A stretch of DNA of 64,000 nucleotides from Caulobacter sp. Root343 (GTDB lineage Bacteria; Pseudomonadota; Alphaproteobacteria; Caulobacterales; Caulobacteraceae): positions 216,916 through 280,915 of the forward strand of contig NZ_LMDF01000005.1 in assembly GCF_001425745.1 (NCBI RefSeq), written 5' to 3'. Each line of letters starts with the position of its first letter. Within the stretch, counting starts at the first letter, position 1. Position numbers and translations under genes: made by a program. Shown here one piece after another: positions 16,886-24,674 of this stretch. Under the pieces are notes generated by a model that saw nothing but the letters and a program-made list of their open reading frames with translations, was not told the DNA's origin and made no database searches.

Positions 16886-17602
16886 TCAGAATCTTTCCAA
16901 GGCGAGAATGAGCGGCGTGGTCAGCAGGGGGGTGATCTGCAGGAACTGCTGGAAGTGTCGGCGGGCCACGGAGTCGCCGACGATGATCACGTCGTTGGCG
17001 TAGATCTTGGGGTCGGCGTACAGCCCGCGGCGGATGGCGCCGAGGTTGTAGAGCGCCGCCAGCGACTGGCCGTCGACCATGCGGAACACCACCACGTCCT
17101 CGAGGCGGGCGAACTCGCCGGTCCCCTTGGCGGTGGCCACCGCGCGCATCAGCGACATGTTGCCGACCACCGGATAGCTGCCCGGCTGGGTCACCTGGCC
17201 GTCGACGGTGAACACCTGGCTGGTGGTCTCCTCCAGGTTCACGGTCACCTGCGGGTCGCGCATGAACCGGGCGCCCAGCTTGCCGGAGATGATCGTCGCC
17301 AGCTCGGACGGGGTCTTGCCCGAGGCGTCGACCTCGCCGATCAGCGGCATCGACAGCCGCGCCGCCGCGTCGGTCTGGAACTTGCCCGAGAGGTCCTCGA
17401 CCCCGAAGACGACGATCGACAGCTTGTCCAGCGGACCGATGCGATAGGCCGTGGTGGCGGCGACCAGGTCGGCGCCGCTGGGCGGCGGCAGCTCGGTCCG
17501 CTGGGCCACGGTCATGGGGCCTTTCAGCTCGCCCAGGCGCGGCTGCTCGGCGCAGGCGCTCAGCAGCAGCGCGCCGCCCAGCAGGAAGAAACGACGGCGC
17601 AT
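16886..17602 (-). CDS. Wza-like polysaccharide export lipoprotein
   Basis: 238 aa with a lipoprotein signal ending LLLSAC (lipidated Cys17). A Poly_export domain follows (YRIGPLDKLSIVVFGVEDLSGKF, a typical opening) and then an SLBB-type segment (FTVDGQVTQPGSYPVVGNMSLMRAVATA). The C-terminus is a hydrophobic helix (LLTTPLILALE) that could cross the outer membrane as in Wza. The shorter length, compared with 380-aa Wza, resembles GumB/HfsD-type proteins with one SLBB repeat. It would form the outer-membrane channel for the polymer, partnered by the BY-kinase encoded next. Confidence 0.92.
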   Translation of the reverse strand: MRRRFFLLGGALLLSACAEQPRLGELKGPMTVAQRTELPPPSGADLVAATTAYRIGPLDKLSIVVFGVEDLSGKFQTDAAARLSMPLIGEVDASGKTPSELATIISGKLGARFMRDPQVTVNLEETTSQVFTVDGQVTQPGSYPVVGNMSLMRAVATAKGTGEFARLEDVVVFRMVDGQSLAALYNLGAIRRGLYADPKIYANDVIIVGDSVARRHFQQFLQITPLLTTPLILALERF

Positions 17603-17604
17603 TC

Positions 17605-18936
17605 TCAGAACCGCATGCGCAGGGAGGCCTGGAACACGGTCTGTCCCTCGAACGGCGAGGTCAGGCCGCCCAGGGTGACGCGGGTCCCGCGGCTGGAGCG
17701 GACGTTCAAGGCTTCGAACAGGGCCGTCGTCCGGGCGTTGATCGGCACGCGGGCCGCGGCCGTCAGCGACCAGCCGTCCTCGCTGTTGTTCCGGGGCATT
17801 TCACTGCCGCGCTCGTCGGTCGAGAAAGCCTCGGCCCGGCCGGTGACGGCGACGTCGCCGAACATCTGGGTGACCAGGACGTAGGCCGACTGGAACTTGG
17901 TGTGCACCCAGCGCTGGCCGGCGGTCTCGAAGCCCATGATGGTCGAGCCGGTCATGCCCTGGGCCAGCAGGCGGGTGTTGGGCCCGAGGTCGGCGTTGAA
18001 GCCGACGTTCCAGAAGCGCGTGCGCCAGCCCCATTGGCCCGCCGTCGTGAAGGCCTCCGGGTCGCCCTTGTTGTCGTAGTAGAACACCGACGCGCCCCAG
18101 GGCTGCGGCGGCCGCCAGTCGAGACGGCCGTAGAAGCCGACATTGTGGTCGATCTCGGCCGTCGACTTGGTGCGGTCCTCCTGCAGGTGGACGATGAAGT
18201 TGTTCAACGGCGGCAGCTTGAAATAGCCCTTGGCCGTGGCCTTCTCGTCGTGCAGGGCCCAGCCCCGGAACGACAGCAGCGTGCCCGACGTGTCGTTGTA
18301 GCCGAACAGGCCGACGGTGGCGGTCAGCTCGCTCTGGCCGACGGCGGCGTGGACCGTGCCCTCCCCGCCCAGCACCTTGACCTCCTCGCCGACCCAGGCG
18401 TTGATCGTCGAGGGCGTGATGGTGTTGACGACGCTCCAGGCGCCGCCCGTCGAGTGCTCCAGCGAGATCTCCGGCCACATCAGGCCGGCGCGGGCCGAGA
18501 CGCCGACCGCGCCCTTGCGTTCGGGCAGGTAGTTCACGAACGCCTCGATCAGGTCGACGCTTTCCTCGTGGTCCTTCTGGTAGGCCACCGAGACGTTGGC
18601 GCTCAGCGCCGAGGTGAAGCGCGGCGTCCAGATCAGGTCGGCCTCGACGGGGACGAGCCGCGCCTTGAAGCCGCCGTCGTCCGCGCCCTGGAACCGGGTC
18701 TTGCCGAAGCCGCCGTCGACATAGGACTTGGCGCCATTGGCGACCACCAGCCGGGCGTCGACCAGCACCGACAGGGTGTCCTTCGAGAAGATGTCGGTCT
18801 GGGAGCCGCTCGGCGCGGGCGGCGGCGGCGCCTCCTGGGCCAGGGCGGGCGCGGCGGCCAGGCCGCACAGGGCGGCGGCCAGGGCGGCGACGCTGGCCCC
18901 GGCTCGGCGGGGCGCGGACGTGAATCCGTGGATCAT
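17605..18936 (-). CDS. Outer-membrane beta-barrel protein of the polysaccharide locus
   Basis: 443 aa starting MIHGFTSAPRRAGAS, with a signal peptide ending near ALAQ. The mature chain is rich in alternating beta strands and ends in MRMRF, the terminal phenylalanine recognised by the BAM machinery. No cysteine-rich or carbohydrate-binding domain was seen. The start ATG overlaps the amidohydrolase stop by 4 bp and the stop lies 2 bp before the Wza-like gene, so it is firmly within the export operon. It may be a porin or a partner of the export channel. The exact family was not recognised. Confidence 0.8.
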   Translation of the reverse strand: MIHGFTSAPRRAGASVAALAAALCGLAAAPALAQEAPPPPAPSGSQTDIFSKDTLSVLVDARLVVANGAKSYVDGGFGKTRFQGADDGGFKARLVPVEADLIWTPRFTSALSANVSVAYQKDHEESVDLIEAFVNYLPERKGAVGVSARAGLMWPEISLEHSTGGAWSVVNTITPSTINAWVGEEVKVLGGEGTVHAAVGQSELTATVGLFGYNDTSGTLLSFRGWALHDEKATAKGYFKLPPLNNFIVHLQEDRTKSTAEIDHNVGFYGRLDWRPPQPWGASVFYYDNKGDPEAFTTAGQWGWRTRFWNVGFNADLGPNTRLLAQGMTGSTIMGFETAGQRWVHTKFQSAYVLVTQMFGDVAVTGRAEAFSTDERGSEMPRNNSEDGWSLTAAARVPINARTTALFEALNVRSSRGTRVTLGGLTSPFEGQTVFQASLRMRF

Positions 18937-19991
18937 GGGAACGACCTCATAAGGGGTGGCGCGGGGACCGGACCGTTCACCCAGCGGGCGATCGGACCGA
19001 TCCGGGTTTGTCGCGGCGCGGCGGCGAAGGGGTTCAGGCGAGGGGCGAGATCGGGATGGGCCAGGCGGACGACGCCGCCGACCACGACCAGCAGCACGTC
19101 GCCGGCCTCGGCCTCCAGCAGCGGCCGGGCCAGCACGACCAGGTCGGCCGGCGCGCCGGGCTCCAGGCCGACCGTCGGCAGGCCCAGGCGCCGCGCGGCG
19201 GTCGCGCCGACGGCGCTTTCCAGGCGCGCGTCGTCCAGCAGGCCCAGGCCGCGGGCCCGGCGCAGCTCGTCCAGCAGGTCGCCCGCCCCGGTCAGCAGCG
19301 AGTCGCTGCCCAGCAGCACGTCGCCGGCGTCCAGCAGCTCGGCGGGCGCGGTGCGGCCGAACAGGAAGAGGTTCGAGGTCGGACACCACACCAGGGCCGC
19401 GCCGGACTCGCCGAAGCGCTCGGCCCCGGCGCGGTCGACGCCGACGCCGTGGACGGCCAGCAGGCGCTCGGTCAGCAAGCCCCGCGCGTCCAAGGCCCAG
19501 ACCTCGGCGGCGGCGGCGGCGTCGACGCCCTCCGCCACGTGCAGCCCGTAGGGCGCGGCGGCGTCGAGCCCGTTCAGCGTCGGCGTCATGCCCAGCGAGT
19601 CGGCGTTGGCGACGCGCGGCGTGCGGATCGGGAAGTCCGCCTCGAAGTCGGCCTCCCAGGCGTCGTGATGGACGACCGTGGTGACGCCGGCCGCCAGGTT
19701 CTTCCAGGCCCCGGCCAGCAGGGCATCGCGTCGCGAGGTCGCACGCCGGGCGGCGATGTGGTCGGCGTCGCGCGCCTGGATGTCGCGCGCCCAGTCGTAG
19801 GCGTTGGCGTAGGGCGGGCGGCCCAGCCGGCCGTAGTGGTTGCGGTGCAGGTGGTCGTGGGCGTTGACCAGGCCCGGCCGCGCCTCGGCGTCCGGGAACT
19901 CCAGCACCAGGTCGAACGCCCCCTCGGGCTCGACGAAGCGCTCGCCCTCCATAGCGACGACGGCGTTGCGGGCGACGACCAGCAGGCGCAT
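18933..19991 (-). CDS. Amidohydrolase-superfamily metal-dependent hydrolase
   Basis: 352 aa. It shows the subtype-III (TRZ/ATZ or guanine-deaminase-like) metal site: H45 and H47 in AHDHLH, later histidines in VHHD, HVAEG and HGVGVD, and the aspartate in LGSDSLL. It ends with the usual C-terminal composite beta domain (EPGAPADLVVLARP). Such enzymes deaminate or dechlorinate nitrogen heterocycles or hydrolyse amides in the cytoplasm. Its place between a methyltransferase gene (2 bp upstream) and an outer-membrane protein gene (4-bp overlap) in a polysaccharide operon is unexpected. A modified small molecule, perhaps a non-sugar decoration, is one possibility. Confidence 0.82.
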   Translation of the reverse strand: MRLLVVARNAVVAMEGERFVEPEGAFDLVLEFPDAEARPGLVNAHDHLHRNHYGRLGRPPYANAYDWARDIQARDADHIAARRATSRRDALLAGAWKNLAAGVTTVVHHDAWEADFEADFPIRTPRVANADSLGMTPTLNGLDAAAPYGLHVAEGVDAAAAAEVWALDARGLLTERLLAVHGVGVDRAGAERFGESGAALVWCPTSNLFLFGRTAPAELLDAGDVLLGSDSLLTGAGDLLDELRRARGLGLLDDARLESAVGATAARRLGLPTVGLEPGAPADLVVLARPLLEAEAGDVLLVVVGGVVRLAHPDLAPRLNPFAAAPRQTRIGPIARWVNGPVPAPPLMRSFP

Positions 19992-19992
19992 C

Positions 19993-20718
19993 TCAGGCGC
20001 CGCGCTCGAAGGCCAGGGCCAGCACGACGGGCAAGCCCAGGTCGCGCTGATAGAGGTCCAGCTTGCCGGCGTCGGCGTAGAACGGCCGCGCGCCTTCGCC
20101 GATCCGGGCCTCGCGCCGCGCCGCCAGGGTCAGGCCGGCCGCGCGGGCGGCGGCCAGGTGGCCCTCGATCCCGTGATCGTAGTGTTCCAGCGCGTGCACC
20201 CCCGCCGCGTCGCGGAAGGTGCGGCGATGACCGGCGGCGGCGGCGGCCGGATGGAAGTCGGTGACGATGATCGTCGCGCCGGCGTCGGCGACCCGGGCCA
20301 GCTCGCCATAGGCCCGGCCGCATTCGGGCAGGTGGCCCAGCACCAGCCGGCACCAGACGATGTCGAAGGCGCGGTCGGGCAGCGGCAGGTCGCGCACGTC
20401 GCCGACCAGGGTCCGCAGGCCGGGGCGATGGACGTCCAGGCCGACGCCGGCCGCCAGCATCTCGGGGCTGAGGTCGACGCCGACCGCCAGCGCCGCCCCC
20501 GCCTCGACCAGGCGCCGGCCCGTGCCGCAGCCGGCGTCCAGCAGCCGCTTGCCGGCCAGGGGCGGAGTCAGGGCCGAGACGAGGTCGGTGTCGAGATGCG
20601 AGATGGCCGTCTCGGCGGCATAGGTCGGCGCCCAGCGGCGATAGCCCTCGCGGACGTCGAGCACGGGCTCACGCGCCGACGGCGGCTGCACTGCATCCAA
20701 GGAGCGAGAAGGGGCCAC
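19993..20718 (-). CDS. SAM-dependent methyltransferase (class I, type 11-like)
   Basis: 241 aa. Motif I is LLDAGCGTGR near 60-69. GVDLSPEMLAAG gives the acidic ribose-binding loop, and DIVWCRLVLGHLPE is the post-motif region seen in type-11 methyltransferases. There is no membrane segment. It is the first gene of a run continuing through the amidohydrolase, outer-membrane barrel, Wza-like protein, Wzc and the 397-aa protein. The intergenic gaps are 4 bp or less, with short overlaps. It could methylate the substrate or product of the amidohydrolase, or a sugar of the polymer. The substrate is not readable from sequence. Confidence 0.85.
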   Translation of the reverse strand: MAPSRSLDAVQPPSAREPVLDVREGYRRWAPTYAAETAISHLDTDLVSALTPPLAGKRLLDAGCGTGRRLVEAGAALAVGVDLSPEMLAAGVGLDVHRPGLRTLVGDVRDLPLPDRAFDIVWCRLVLGHLPECGRAYGELARVADAGATIIVTDFHPAAAAAGHRRTFRDAAGVHALEHYDHGIEGHLAAARAAGLTLAARREARIGEGARPFYADAGKLDLYQRDLGLPVVLALAFERGA

Positions 20719-20785
20719 GGCGCCGTCCGAATTGAACTTGCGGATGTGTTCCCGGACGGCCTCGGGAAGTTCAAAAAGACGGCGG

Positions 20786-21109
20786 CTACTGGGGCGCGAC
20801 CGTCAGGGTTCCGCGCATCATCGTGTGGTAGGTGCAGAAGAACGGGAACACGCCGGCCTTGCGCAGCGGCATCTTCACGGTCTGGCCGGGGGCGACCCGC
20901 AGGTCGAAGCTGTGGTCGCGCGCCGTCACCGTGTGCGGGACGCTGTCGCGATTGATCCAGGTGACCGTGTCGCCGACCTTCAGGCCGGACGGGATCTTGC
21001 CGTAGCTCATGCTGGACATGACGACGGTGGGCTCGGCGGCCTGGGCCATCGCCCCTTGCGCGGTGACCAGGGTCGCGGTCAGGGCCAGCATCGAGGCGAG
21101 TGTCTTCAC
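20786..21109 (-). CDS. Exported plastocyanin/amicyanin-like cupredoxin
   Basis: 107 aa from GTG 21109, chosen because GGAGG lies eight bases upstream of it. An ATG at 21124 would sit inside that ribosome site. A signal peptide is present (LASMLALTATLVTAQGAMA). The type-1 copper ligands are in order: H59 in VPHTV, then C92, H95 and a methionine (M97 or M98) in FFCTYHTMM. It is a small periplasmic electron carrier. It lies 67 bp upstream of the methyltransferase gene on the same strand and divergent from the phosphatase. A role in the polysaccharide locus is not obvious. Confidence 0.88.
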   Translation of the reverse strand: MKTLASMLALTATLVTAQGAMAQAAEPTVVMSSMSYGKIPSGLKVGDTVTWINRDSVPHTVTARDHSFDLRVAPGQTVKMPLRKAGVFPFFCTYHTMMRGTLTVAPQ

Positions 21110-21263
21110 GGGGCGATCCTCCATTCGGGTTGCCGATGAATGCCGCCTGGGGCGCGGAAGGTTTAAGGCGGAGCTCGAAATCCGGCGCGCGGGGCCTGAA
21201 CCCCAGCTCGCCGATCCGGCACTGATGCTCGCCGACCGTCGGCGCCCGCAGCCTGGACCTTGG

Positions 21264-22064
21264 ATGAAACTGCAGCTTGGCCGACCGCGTCGGATGGCGC
21301 GCAAGACCCCGGCCCGCGTTCCCGACGGCCTGGCGCTCTACGCCATCGGCGACGTCCACGGCCGGGCCGACCTTCTGGCCCCGCTGCTGGACGCCCTGCT
21401 GGAGGACGCCGCCGGCGTGGAGCGGGCGGTGATCGTCGGCCTGGGCGACTATGTGGACCGGGGGCCGGACTCGCGCGGCGTCGTCGACCTGATGCTGGGC
21501 CTGGCCAACGAGCCGGCGATCGAGCTGCGCTGCCTGCGCGGCAACCACGACCAGGCCCTCGTCGACTTCCTGGCCGACGCCGAGCTGGGACCATCGTGGG
21601 CCCGGCACGGCGGGCGCGAGACCCTGGCCTCGTACGGAACGCCGGCCCCGGACGATCCGCGCGACATGCGGGCCTGGCGCGACACGCGCGAGGCCTTCGC
21701 CGCCGCCCTGCCCGACGCCCATCGCGACTTCTTCGCGGACCTGGCCTTGTCCTACGCCCGCGGCGACTACCTGTTCGTCCACGCCGGCGTGCGCCCCGGC
21801 GTCGCGCTGGACGCCCAGGCGGCGCGCGACCTGCTGTGGATCCGCGAGCCGTTCCTGACCTGCGTCCGCCCGCTGGAGAAGCTGGTCGTGCACGGCCACA
21901 CCCCGTCGCCCCGCGTGCACGCCGACCACCGCCGCATCGGCCTGGACACCGAGGCCCACGCCTCGGGCGTGCTCAGCGCTTGCCGGCTGGAGGGGACCGA
22001 GCGAAGGGTCATCCAGGCGGTCGCCGGCCCCGGCGGCGTCGAAATCCGTCTGGACGCGGCGTGA
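21264..22064 (+). CDS. Calcineurin-like serine/threonine or bis(nucleosyl)-tetraphosphate phosphatase
   Basis: 266 aa. It has the full metallophosphoesterase signature: GDVHG at 29-33, GDYVDRG at 61-67, GNHD at 93-96, later VHAG and HGHT. This is the PrpA/ApaH-like group that removes phosphate from Ser/Thr or cleaves ApnA. Start ATG 21264 is used; ATG 21294 is also possible. Longer in-frame sequence upstream is antisense to the cupredoxin gene and is not credible. Such phosphatases often accompany exopolysaccharide loci. It is divergent from the cupredoxin and 74 bp before the ECF sigma gene. Confidence 0.88.
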   Translation: MKLQLGRPRRMARKTPARVPDGLALYAIGDVHGRADLLAPLLDALLEDAAGVERAVIVGLGDYVDRGPDSRGVVDLMLGLANEPAIELRCLRGNHDQALVDFLADAELGPSWARHGGRETLASYGTPAPDDPRDMRAWRDTREAFAAALPDAHRDFFADLALSYARGDYLFVHAGVRPGVALDAQAARDLLWIREPFLTCVRPLEKLVVHGHTPSPRVHADHRRIGLDTEAHASGVLSACRLEGTERRVIQAVAGPGGVEIRLDAA

Positions 22065-22138
22065 ACCGGCTATTGTCGATTGTCCGCTAAACCTTTCGCC
22101 GTCCCACGGGCACTCACGATCGGAAGCGAGATGAGACC

Positions 22139-22738
22139 GTGAACGTCAGGAGCATCGGAATAGGCCCGCGCGAGACCTCCAGGGCAGCGCCCTCCATCAG
22201 CGACGCCGAGCTCGTCGCGCGGATCCGCGCGAAGGACGTCACCGCGTTCGAGGCGCTCTACCGCATCTATCACCCCCGGCTGACGCGGTTCCTGATCAAC
22301 CTGATCCACCGCCCGACCCTGGTCGAGGAGGTGCTGAACGACACGCTGATGGTGGTCTGGGAGAAGGCCGACACCTTCAACGGGACCAGCAAGCTGTCGA
22401 CCTGGATGTTCGGGATCGCCTATCGCAAGGCGATGAAGGCGCTGCGCAAGCAGGACGAGCCGATCGACGATCCGGCCGCCGAGCAGCGTCCCAGCCTGGA
22501 CCCGACGCCGGAGGACGACCTGGGACGAAGCCGCGCCCAGGTCCTGTTGCAACAGGCGATCGAGGTGCTGTCGCCGGAACATCGGGCGGTCGTCGAGTTC
22601 ACCTATTTCCATGAAATGGGCTATCGAGAGATCGCCGAAATCATGAAGTGCCCGGTGGACACCGTGAAGACCCGCATGTTCCACGCCCGACGCTATCTCA
22701 GACGCCAGCTGGCGGGCGAACTGCCGGACTGGCTGTAG
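22139..22738 (+). CDS. ECF-type RNA polymerase sigma factor
   Basis: 199 aa from GTG 22139; no in-frame ATG lies upstream. Region 2 runs from about residue 23 (ELVARIRAKDVTAFEALYRIYHPRLTRFL) through the -10 recognition helix (DTLMVVWEKADTFNGTSKLSTWMFGIAYRKAM). Region 4 holds the helix-turn-helix (HRAVVEFTYFHEMGYREIAEIMKCPVDTVKTRMFHARRYL, split by a turn). The next gene encodes a zinc-binding anti-sigma factor 8 bp downstream, so the pair forms a membrane signalling switch. The target promoters are unknown. Confidence 0.93.
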   Translation: MNVRSIGIGPRETSRAAPSISDAELVARIRAKDVTAFEALYRIYHPRLTRFLINLIHRPTLVEEVLNDTLMVVWEKADTFNGTSKLSTWMFGIAYRKAMKALRKQDEPIDDPAAEQRPSLDPTPEDDLGRSRAQVLLQQAIEVLSPEHRAVVEFTYFHEMGYREIAEIMKCPVDTVKTRMFHARRYLRRQLAGELPDWL

Positions 22739-22746
22739 GATTTCCC

Positions 22747-23376
22747 ATGACCCAGATCTTCAACCTCCAGGACGCTAGGCACCAGCAGGCCCAAGGCCTG
22801 CTGCCCTGGTACGTCAACGGAACCCTCGACCCCGCCGAAGCGAGCGCGGTCGAAAAGCACCTGACCGAATGCGAGGAATGCCGCGCCGACGTCGAGCACG
22901 AGCGCGCCCTGAGCCATGAAGTCGCCCACCTGCCGCTGGACGTCGAGCACGGCTGGGAGCGGATGCGCGCCCAGCTGGAAGGCGGCGGCCGCGCGGACGG
23001 TCGCGCTGCGGCCCCGGGCCTGCTGCGTCGCCGCGTTCCCCTGGGCTGGGTTCTCGCGGCCCAGGCCGCGTGCCTGGCCGTGGTGGTCGGCGGCGCCCTG
23101 CTGATCCCCTCGCCCGTGCGCACCTATCGCGCGCTGGGAGCCTCCACGCCGCCGGTCAACGGCAACATGGTGGTGATCTTCAAGCCGGAGATTTCCGAGT
23201 CGGCCCTGCGCGGCGCCCTGCGCGGCGTCGGCGCCCGGGTGGTCGACGGCCCGACCACCGCCGACGCCTATGTGCTGCACGTGGACGCCGCCCGCCGGCC
23301 CGAAGCCCTGGCCCATCTGCGCGCCAATGGCGACGTCACCCTGGCCGAGCCGATCGACGGAGACCCCAAGCCGTGA
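22747..23376 (+). CDS. Zinc-binding anti-sigma factor with subtilase-propeptide-like periplasmic domain
   Basis: 209 aa. The cytoplasmic N-terminus has the zinc anti-sigma motif HxxxCxxC (H38, C42, C45) that would hold the ECF factor. A single membrane helix spans about 100-120. The periplasmic part (about 139-203) reads VVIFKPEIS, ALRGALRGVGARVV, AYVLHV, and ends GDVTLAEPIDG. That order of strand, helix, strand, strand, helix ending in a V-x-x-x-E-P motif resembles the I9/fervidolysin-type propeptide of subtilases. The next gene, which overlaps by GTGA, encodes a subtilase whose own propeptide ends PRVAWSEP. The resemblance is by eye only. Confidence 0.88.
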   Translation: MTQIFNLQDARHQQAQGLLPWYVNGTLDPAEASAVEKHLTECEECRADVEHERALSHEVAHLPLDVEHGWERMRAQLEGGGRADGRAAAPGLLRRRVPLGWVLAAQAACLAVVVGGALLIPSPVRTYRALGASTPPVNGNMVVIFKPEISESALRGALRGVGARVVDGPTTADAYVLHVDAARRPEALAHLRANGDVTLAEPIDGDPKP

Positions 23377-24674
23377 GCCCGCGACGCTCCGCAGCCGGCT
23401 GGGGCGCGCTGGTCGGCGCGTGCCTGCTCGCCGTCGCGAGCGTGACCCCCGGCCTGGCCCAGACCCCCGCGCGCACGGTGACCCCGCCGCCGGCCGTCAC
23501 CGCGAACGCCACGCCGGGCGACGTGCTGGTCATGCTGCGCCTGGCTCCCGAACACTATCGGCCCGGCGCCGCCTATGGCGGAAGCTACGGCGACCGCTTC
23601 TCGCGCGGGGCCCGCAAGCGCACGGCCGAGTCGATCGCCCGGCGGTACGGCCTGGCCCTGGTCGGCGAAGGCTGGCCCATGCCGCTGGTCGGGCTGGACT
23701 GCTACGTGATGCGCGCGCCCCAGGGCCAGGCGGCGGAGGTCGCGGCCGCCCAGGTCTCGCACGACCCCCGCGTGGCCTGGTCCGAGCCGCTGCGGATCTA
23801 TCGCACCCAAGGCAGCTACGACCGGGAGAACGACCCGCTGTTCGCGGCGCAGCCGGCCGCCGCGGCCTGGCGGCTGGCCGACCTGCACAAGGTCGCCACC
23901 GGCAAGGGCGTCAAGGTCGCGGTCGTCGACAGCAAGATCCAGGTCAACCATCCCGACCTGGCGGGTCAGTTCGTCGCCGACCAGGACTTCGTGGCCGACC
24001 GCCCGGCCGCGCCCGAACGGCACGGCACCGGCGTCGCCGGCGTGATCGCGGCCAAGTCCGGCAACGGCCTGGGCATCTCCGGCGTCGCGCCGGGCGCCCG
24101 GCTGATGGCCCTGCGCGCCTGCTGGCAGGTCGACAACGGCTCGGCCTCCTCGCCCACCCTTTGCGACAGCCTCAGCCTGGCCAAGGCGCTGCACTTCGCG
24201 ATCGACCATCGCGCCGAGGTGATCAATCTCAGCCTGACCGGCCCGCAGGACCGCCTGCTCACCGCCCTGATCGCCGTGGCCGCCAGCCGCCGGATCTCGG
24301 TGGTGGCCGCGTTCGATCCCGGCCAGCCCAGGGGCGGGTTTCCGGCCTCGGAGCCCGGCGTGATCGGGGTGGCGGCGGAATCCTTGGCGACGCTTCCGCC
24401 CGGCGTGTACAGTGCGCCCGATCGCGACGTACCGACCACCCAGCCGGGGGATAAATGGAATCTGGTCAACGGCAGTTCGTATGCGGCGGCGCACGTCAGC
24501 GGTTTGATCGCCCTTGTTCGTGAAGGCCGTGCGTCCAGTTTCCCGACCCTGCTCGTCGCCTCCCGCCCGCAAGGCGGCGTCGTCGACGCCTACGCCACGG
24601 TGCTCCGAGGAATCGGCGGCTGCACCGGCGCCTGCGCCCTGGCCGCGCGCAGCGCGCAAGCCAGCACCCGCTAG
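23373..24674 (+). CDS. Exported subtilisin-like (S8) serine protease
   Basis: 433 aa from GTG 23373, overlapping the anti-sigma stop. A signal peptide covers about 1-30 and a propeptide-like region about 48-140. The subtilase domain has the triad D186 (VAVVDSKI), H217 (RHGTGVAGVI) and S369 (NGSSYAAAHVSG). The segment that normally carries the oxyanion-hole asparagine as AAGN reads VVAAFDPGQPRGGF, so that asparagine is not visible. Activity may be altered. With the neighbouring sigma/anti-sigma genes it probably acts in the periplasm as part of an envelope stress or regulated proteolysis circuit. Confidence 0.9.
   Translation: MSPRRSAAGWGALVGACLLAVASVTPGLAQTPARTVTPPPAVTANATPGDVLVMLRLAPEHYRPGAAYGGSYGDRFSRGARKRTAESIARRYGLALVGEGWPMPLVGLDCYVMRAPQGQAAEVAAAQVSHDPRVAWSEPLRIYRTQGSYDRENDPLFAAQPAAAAWRLADLHKVATGKGVKVAVVDSKIQVNHPDLAGQFVADQDFVADRPAAPERHGTGVAGVIAAKSGNGLGISGVAPGARLMALRACWQVDNGSASSPTLCDSLSLAKALHFAIDHRAEVINLSLTGPQDRLLTALIAVAASRRISVVAAFDPGQPRGGFPASEPGVIGVAAESLATLPPGVYSAPDRDVPTTQPGDKWNLVNGSSYAAAHVSGLIALVREGRASSFPTLLVASRPQGGVVDAYATVLRGIGGCTGACALAARSAQASTR

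Noticed and set aside
17902..19551. Open frame of 549 codons on the plus strand over the outer-membrane protein and amidohydrolase genes
   Set aside because: Shadow frame; both genes underneath have signal peptide or metal-site motifs.
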